Shown here piece after piece: positions 51,231-55,573 of a DNA stretch of 55,573 nt. Every line of letters begins with the position of its first letter. Positions within the stretch are counted from its first letter, which is position 1. Below the pieces are notes generated by a model. It was not told the origin of the DNA, ran no database searches, and was given only the letters and a program-made list of their open reading frames with translations. Source of the DNA: Bacteroidales bacterium (GTDB lineage: Bacteria > Bacteroidota > Bacteroidia > Bacteroidales > M50B96). A program made the position numbers and the translations under genes. Where the stretch lies: contig JAGYLP010000013.1 in NCBI GenBank assembly GCA_018401015.1, positions 1 to 55,573 of the forward strand. The letters are read 5' to 3'.

Positions 51231-52388
51231 CTAGCTCAAGAAGAGCACTTTTCGAGGAATCTCGGGCGAGAGAAGCGTTAGCACTTCGTAGTTCAATCTG
51301 TTGGTGCTATCGGAAAAGGCACTTACTTTAATTTCCCTTTCGCCTTGTTTCCCAATGATCACGACTTCGTCGCCAACAGAACATTGATCGAGACCAGTTA
51401 TATCGAGGATAATCATGTTCATGTTTACCAAGCCGATCACATTGCAAATTTGCCCGTGCACGAGGACTTTCCCGCGGTTGCTAAGTGAACGACTATATCC
51501 CGAAGCATAACCAACCGGGATAAGCGCGGTTACCACATCTTCCTGAGCGAGATAGGACAAGCCATAACTCACAAACTCACCTGCTTTCACTTTTTTAATC
51601 GCCATTATTTGGCTCTTCCATCCTAAAATCCGCTTCAAGGGGTCGGTTTTGTGAACGCGTCGAGCTAGGTATTGCACGAATACCTCGGCACTCGACCAAA
51701 ATCCATAGAGCATAATCCCGATACGAACCATATCGAGACGAGTTTTCGGATAAACAAAAGCGGCGGCAGAGTTGGCCATGTGTCGGATTTTCGGTTCGAC
51801 CCCCTCCTTTTGCAAACTGCTCAGGAACTTGAAATAATTTTTCACTTGCCGTTGGATTCGTGTATGGTTGGAAATACTCTCGGCTCCGGCTAAATGCGTG
51901 CAAAAGCCTACCAAGTCGATATATTCCGTATTCTCTTTGAGTAATGCGATTAGTTCAGGCAGCTTGGATTGATCGATACCCGAACGATTCATTCCTGTTT
52001 CCATTTCCAGGTGAATTTTTGCCTTGAGCTGAAATTCCTTACAAACGTGAATGGTTTCATGAAGTCGTTCCATGCTGAAAACAAAGAACTCGAAGCCAGA
52101 CCGAATAGCATCAACCAAGCTATTACCAGGAATATAACCCATTATCAAGATGGTCGAAGGCGCTGAAAGCACCTGTTTGATCCGGCAAGCTTCCGAATAA
52201 TAGAAGCAGGAAAAATGTTTCACTCCATATTTGGACAGAAGCGGCACCATGGGTTCAATTCCGTGTCCGTAGGCATTTGCTTTGACTACTGCCGAAAGCA
52301 CTACTTTGCTTCCTAATTTCTTTTGTAAAAAGCGTACATTATTTTCAATCGATTTTTCATTAAGCGTAATTAAGCAACTATAATTCAT
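51231..52388 (-). CDS. alr: Alanine racemase
   Basis: A 385-residue PLP enzyme making D-alanine for peptidoglycan. The PLP lysine is in VVKANAYGHGI (about residue 38). The C-terminal catalytic Tyr lies in EFVSYGLSYL, and the conserved NMNMIILDITG and VGDEVVIIG strands are also present. It is a stand-alone Alr, not the MurF-Alr fusion common in many Bacteroidota. Its start overlaps the amidohydrolase stop by one base (TAATG). Confidence 0.9.
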   Translation of the reverse strand: MNYSCLITLNEKSIENNVRFLQKKLGSKVVLSAVVKANAYGHGIEPMVPLLSKYGVKHFSCFYYSEACRIKQVLSAPSTILIMGYIPGNSLVDAIRSGFEFFVFSMERLHETIHVCKEFQLKAKIHLEMETGMNRSGIDQSKLPELIALLKENTEYIDLVGFCTHLAGAESISNHTRIQRQVKNYFKFLSSLQKEGVEPKIRHMANSAAAFVYPKTRLDMVRIGIMLYGFWSSAEVFVQYLARRVHKTDPLKRILGWKSQIMAIKKVKAGEFVSYGLSYLAQEDVVTALIPVGYASGYSRSLSNRGKVLVHGQICNVIGLVNMNMIILDITGLDQCSVGDEVVIIGKQGEREIKVSAFSDSTNRLNYEVLTLLSPEIPRKVLFLS

Positions 52389-53536
52389 TATGAAGGGTTA
52401 AGAAGTTTTTTATAAATGGTAAAGAAGAGGTTGATTCCCGTTTCCAGAATTTTGTCGGGAAAATCATAATTAGGATGGTGGAGTGGAGGTTGGTCGATTC
52501 CGGCTCCGAGACCAAAGAAGCAGGCAGGATATTTTTGCGAGAAATAGGAAAAATCTTCCGACCATTTAAATGGTTCGTTCCGATAGAGAATGGGCAGTTT
52601 TAGTTCTGTTGCGGCTTGTTCGGCAATTTGCACAGCCTCGTATTGGTTTAGAAGTGCCGGAAAAACTTCGGTGAATTCAATTTTGAAGAAGAGTCGATGT
52701 CGTCGAGCGGTGTTCGTTATCAATTTTTCAATTGAAGACTGAAGCTTGTGCATATCCTCATCGCGAAAAGCTCTGAGGGTAAGATAGATAACAGCATTTC
52801 CGGGTGATGTTCCAAATGTAGGTTCACCCAATTGAACATGGCCCAGGGTGAGCAAAGTAAAATCGGAGAAGAGCGATTTAGATTGATTCAATTTATTCAG
52901 GTTACGAATGAGGGATGCCAGCGCCATGGCAGGACTGATTCCGTTCTCGGGCTCGGCGGAATGAGCGGTTCTCCCCTGCAATTTGATAATCATGGCTTGT
53001 GAAGCGGCAGCAAATGTTTCCCGGTTAAGAATAAGGGTATTGGTGGGTTGGCCGGGAATATTGTGTAAGCCGAAAATATAGTCGGGTTGGTGCGCTTGGA
53101 AGGCCGGGTCGTTCACAACATCGCGGGCACCTTGCTCGACTTCTTCGGCAGGTTGAAAGAGCAAGATGGCACGTCCGAAAGCGGGAGGAGCTGCTGCAAT
53201 CTTTTGACCCAGGCCTGCCAGTATTGCCATGTGTCCGTCGTGTCCACAAGCATGAGAGACACCCTTCCTTTGAGATCGATGCGGACGATTGCTAACTTCT
53301 TGAATAGGGAGAGCATCCAATTCAGCCCGAAACATGATTGTAGGACCTGGTTTCCCGGAATCGAAGACGAAGGCTTTTCCGTTGCTAGCAAGCGGAATCG
53401 TTTGTGAGGGCATCGTGCTTGCCACAAATTGTTCGATTTTTTGGGAAGTTTGCACTTCGTGGTTGGAAATTTCCGGATTTTGATGCAGTTCACGGCGAAG
53501 CGCTATAATCTTTTCAATATCAAACAACTGGCTCAT
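52388..53536 (-). CDS. M20-family amidohydrolase
   Basis: A 382-residue metallopeptidase-fold amidohydrolase of the IAA-amino acid/hippurate hydrolase group. Metal-binding motifs are HACGHDGHMAIL (about residue 92) and FQPAEEVEQGARDV (about 130, catalytic Glu). A dimerisation domain with GRTAHSAEPENGI and the late ligand His in LHHPNYDFPD also fit. No signal peptide, so cytosolic. It is translationally coupled to alr, which suggests a role in amino acid or cell-wall-derived amide turnover; the substrate is not determined. Confidence 0.88.
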   Translation of the reverse strand: MSQLFDIEKIIALRRELHQNPEISNHEVQTSQKIEQFVASTMPSQTIPLASNGKAFVFDSGKPGPTIMFRAELDALPIQEVSNRPHRSQRKGVSHACGHDGHMAILAGLGQKIAAAPPAFGRAILLFQPAEEVEQGARDVVNDPAFQAHQPDYIFGLHNIPGQPTNTLILNRETFAAASQAMIIKLQGRTAHSAEPENGISPAMALASLIRNLNKLNQSKSLFSDFTLLTLGHVQLGEPTFGTSPGNAVIYLTLRAFRDEDMHKLQSSIEKLITNTARRHRLFFKIEFTEVFPALLNQYEAVQIAEQAATELKLPILYRNEPFKWSEDFSYFSQKYPACFFGLGAGIDQPPLHHPNYDFPDKILETGINLFFTIYKKLLNPS

Positions 53537-53742
53537 ATTTTTTCGTATTCAGAGGAAGAAAAATCGGGTTAGAACCCCTGTATCTCATTCACATTTTCAA
53601 GATAGGAATTTTAGCCCGGCTGAACAAACCCAAAGCCTGGAAGATCTTGACCGGCTTGAAAACTTTTCGATGGAGCAGCTGTTCTGTGGACCGAAGGTTT
53701 CAACTTAAAAAAAATTAATCAGCCCAGGCACCTTAGAAATAG

Positions 53743-53750
53743 TAATTTTG
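53743..53750 (+). promoter_or_regulatory. Candidate -7 box TAATTTTG
   Basis: A perfect TAnnTTTG match 19 bases before the MFS transporter ATG at 53769, in a 230-base divergent gap. No -33 TTTG was found at ideal spacing. Confidence 0.45.
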
Positions 53751-53768
53751 GAGTATAAATCGAGGGGA

Positions 53769-54989
53769 ATGACAACACAGACAGCAGCGTATCGACATAA
53801 CTTTAGGACCTTTCTTTTCCATGCCACCTTTCTAGCTCTAGCTCAGAATTTTATGGATGTAGATACTGTTATGCCAGCTATGCTATTTGAATCGGGAGGA
53901 ACAGCCATGCATGTTGGAATTCTCACTGCGATTATGTTAGGTGGTTCGAGTTTAACCCAATTATTTTTCGCTTCCTACTTGAGTGGCAAGCCTTACAAAA
54001 AACGATTTCTATTGTACGGAATCAATCTCAGGGTATTTAGTTTATTGGCTTTAGGTTTTATTCTCTTGTCCTTACAAGGTGCTGAATCGATTTGGGTTTT
54101 GCCCTCGATATTCCTCTTTATCACGCTGTTTTCCCTGAGTGGAGCTTATGCCAATATCAGTTATGTCGATATTTTGGGAAAATCCCTAGACCCCGACAGA
54201 CGCAAGAATTTCTTTTCCACGAAACAGATTCTAACCGGGTTGGTATTTGTAGTGGGCGCAAGTTTGGCTCGTAAGGTTTTAGCCATCGACGAATATCCGT
54301 ACAACTTTGCCTGGATGTTTTTCACCGGCGGCGGCTTTTTATTCATCGCTTCTTTTGGGTTTTGGGGGATTAAAGAAACGGAACCTTCACAGAAAAAGGT
54401 AAAAGGGTTCAAAGCATTTGTTCGAACCTTACGCGAAGAATTGAAAACGAACGATCGCTTGAAGTATTTTTTAGGGTTTGTAAACACACAGGGGATTATC
54501 ATTTCTTTTCTACCCTTTGTACTGTATTTTGCCAAGCAGGAATTACATGCACAGCCCTCCGACACAGGCAATTACCTTTTATTCAAAGTATTAGGTACCG
54601 TAACGGTTAGTTTTTTAGTTTTATTAGGCGGACGAAAGATCAAATACCAGGGTTTATTATGGTTTAATTACGTATTATCCCTAATAATCGTGACAATGGC
54701 CTTTTGGGTGGATAGTTTGAGTGCTATTCGTTACTTGTTCATTCTGGGTGGGATTAGTTATGCTGTTTACAGCATCAGCATGAATGGTCTTCTTTTAGAG
54801 ATTTCCACCTCGGAAAATCGAGCCATTTACACGGGATTTGTTGGTGCAGGGAATTTGGTACCCGCTCTTTTCCCCTTGGCAGGAGCATGGATGGTCGATC
54901 ATTTACCTTTCAGTCAATTCCTTAGTTTGTTTGCCGGAATTTTATTGTTAGCCGGAATTTTCATCAAAAAGCTTTCGGTCGATTCATAA
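53769..54989 (+). CDS. MFS transporter
   Basis: A 406-residue membrane protein with about twelve helices of the major facilitator type. It has a short positively charged loop after helix 2 (YLSGKPYKKRFLLYG) and a central cytoplasmic loop (KETEPSQKKVKGFKAFVR). The motif NFMDVDTVMPAMLFESGGTA in the first helix region is found in a Bacteroidota/Firmicutes MFS group without known substrate. The ATG at 53769 (MTTQTAA) lies 19 bases after a -7 box; the longer frame begins with TTG. Confidence 0.82.
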   Translation: MTTQTAAYRHNFRTFLFHATFLALAQNFMDVDTVMPAMLFESGGTAMHVGILTAIMLGGSSLTQLFFASYLSGKPYKKRFLLYGINLRVFSLLALGFILLSLQGAESIWVLPSIFLFITLFSLSGAYANISYVDILGKSLDPDRRKNFFSTKQILTGLVFVVGASLARKVLAIDEYPYNFAWMFFTGGGFLFIASFGFWGIKETEPSQKKVKGFKAFVRTLREELKTNDRLKYFLGFVNTQGIIISFLPFVLYFAKQELHAQPSDTGNYLLFKVLGTVTVSFLVLLGGRKIKYQGLLWFNYVLSLIIVTMAFWVDSLSAIRYLFILGGISYAVYSISMNGLLLEISTSENRAIYTGFVGAGNLVPALFPLAGAWMVDHLPFSQFLSLFAGILLLAGIFIKKLSVDS

Positions 54990-55084
54990 ATTTTAGTTTT
55001 CAAAATTCATTTTTAAACCACATCGAGCGTTGTAGAGCAGGTTTATTTTTTCGTTCTGAACTCTCGTACTTGCAGGGCTTTTAT

Positions 55085-55092
55085 TACTTTTG
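55085..55092 (+). promoter_or_regulatory. Candidate -7 box TACTTTTG
   Basis: TACTTTTG, 20 bases upstream of the aminotransferase start at 55113, matches TAnnTTTG. It suggests a separate short-leader transcript for this gene. Confidence 0.45.
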
Positions 55093-55112
55093 CTCCCTCT
55101 AAAAACAGCACT

Positions 55113-55573
55113 ATGAGTTCATCGAAATTACCCAATGTTGGGATAAGCATTTTCGCAGAAATGAGTAAGATGGCAGCCGATTATAAGGCTCTCAACTTAT
55201 CGCAAGGTTTTCCCGATTTCGATTGCAGCGATGAGCTAAAAGGGCTGGTTTCCGATGCGATGACCCAAGGATTTAATCAATATGCCCCTATGGGAGGATT
55301 AACCTCCCTTCGCGAGGTTATTTCGAGAAAGATTGAGACCTTGTACGGGCATCATTATCATCCGGAGAAAGAAATTTGCATCACAGCTGGTGCAACTCAA
55401 GCGCTGTACACGGCAATTACCGCTTTTATTAAGGAGGACGACGAAGTAATTGTACTTGAACCAGCCTACGATAGCTATGTACCAGCGATTCGATTGAGTG
55501 GCGGACGTCCGGTTTTCGTTAAGTTAACCTTTCCGGATTACTCGATTAATTGGGAGGAAGTTCAAAAAAGCAT
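55113..55573 (+). CDS. PLP-dependent aminotransferase, N-terminal part (cut by window end)
   Basis: The first 153 residues of a class I/II aminotransferase, open to the window end. The sequence MSSSKLPNVGISIFAEMSKM, then ALNLSQGFPDFDC, QYAPMGGLTSLREVI, CITAGATQALYTAITAF and VIVLEPAYDSY is typical of the fold I, methionine aminotransferase/YbdL-like group (kynurenine-oxoglutarate transaminase relatives). The catalytic Lys lies beyond the window. The function probably involves methionine or aromatic amino acid transamination. Confidence 0.85.
   Translation, partial: MSSSKLPNVGISIFAEMSKMAADYKALNLSQGFPDFDCSDELKGLVSDAMTQGFNQYAPMGGLTSLREVISRKIETLYGHHYHPEKEICITAGATQALYTAITAFIKEDDEVIVLEPAYDSYVPAIRLSGGRPVFVKLTFPDYSINWEEVQKS

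Overview
The window looks like chromosome of an anaerobic member of the Bacteroidota, most likely Bacteroidales/Marinilabiliales. The grounds are several secreted proteins with type IX secretion (T9SS) C-terminal sorting domains, a GLPGLI-family protein, Bacteroidota-type -7 promoter boxes (TAnnTTTG) in front of many genes, a tyrosine recombinase of Bacteroidota type, and a trimeric NADH-linked [FeFe] hydrogenase. No taxonomic marker gene is present, so the assignment is inferred from gene families.

Layout. (1) 1-7.1 kb is an AT-rich accessory zone. It holds a propeller lipoprotein, then decayed genes (a tyrosine recombinase, a small lipocalin-like protein, a TPR protein and an MBL-fold hydrolase, each frameshifted), a DUF418 membrane protein and a HigBA-type toxin-antitoxin pair. 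(2) 7.1-13.9 kb has a WYL regulator, a SemiSWEET transporter and a two-part arsenic island. arsR-arsE-arsF-arsG-arsP is aimed at organoarsenicals; arsR-arsC-acr3 is aimed at inorganic arsenate and arsenite. Each part begins with its own -7 box overlapped by a palindrome that is a likely ArsR operator. (3) 14.4-23.6 kb has a large secreted protein, a T9SS-exported GH31 glycosidase, a methyltransferase and several small lipoproteins. (4) About 23.85-37.4 kb is an integrative element in the 3' end of a tRNA-CAU (Met) gene. It has a duplicated tRNA 3' end plus terminator, an integrase beside the left end, and a 20-base repeat at both ends. Its core comprises a Schlafen/AlbA-type regulator, an HTH/coiled-coil protein, a TOPRIM-SF3 primase-helicase, an excisionase-like HTH protein and a palindrome-rich putative origin. 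A cargo block of secreted T9SS and tail-fibre-like proteins and an IS66 remnant follow. A tRNA-Pro 3' fragment sits exactly between core and cargo, suggesting that the element is composite. (5) 37.4-55.6 kb is core chromosome: a tRNA pseudogene, a repeat-rich spacer, fabD-marC, hydCBA, pgpH, a degenerate tandem aldolase-fold protein, purA, a secreted phospholipase D-like protein, alr with an M20 amidohydrolase, an MFS transporter and a cut-off aminotransferase.

How the genes work together. The arsenic genes form one detoxification system: thiol/redox proteins (ArsE, ArsF) with two organoarsenical permeases, plus a thioredoxin-type arsenate reductase feeding the Acr3 arsenite pump. HydCBA would reoxidise NADH by making H2, but it is a stripped form: the NuoE-like subunit has lost three of four [2Fe-2S] cysteines and the NuoF-like subunit has no extra Fe-S domains. 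The integrative element has the gene content of a phage satellite or small replicating island (integrase, Xis-like protein, primase-helicase, origin-like palindromes, no capsid genes). This is the best candidate here for an undescribed system; its function is inferred, not shown.
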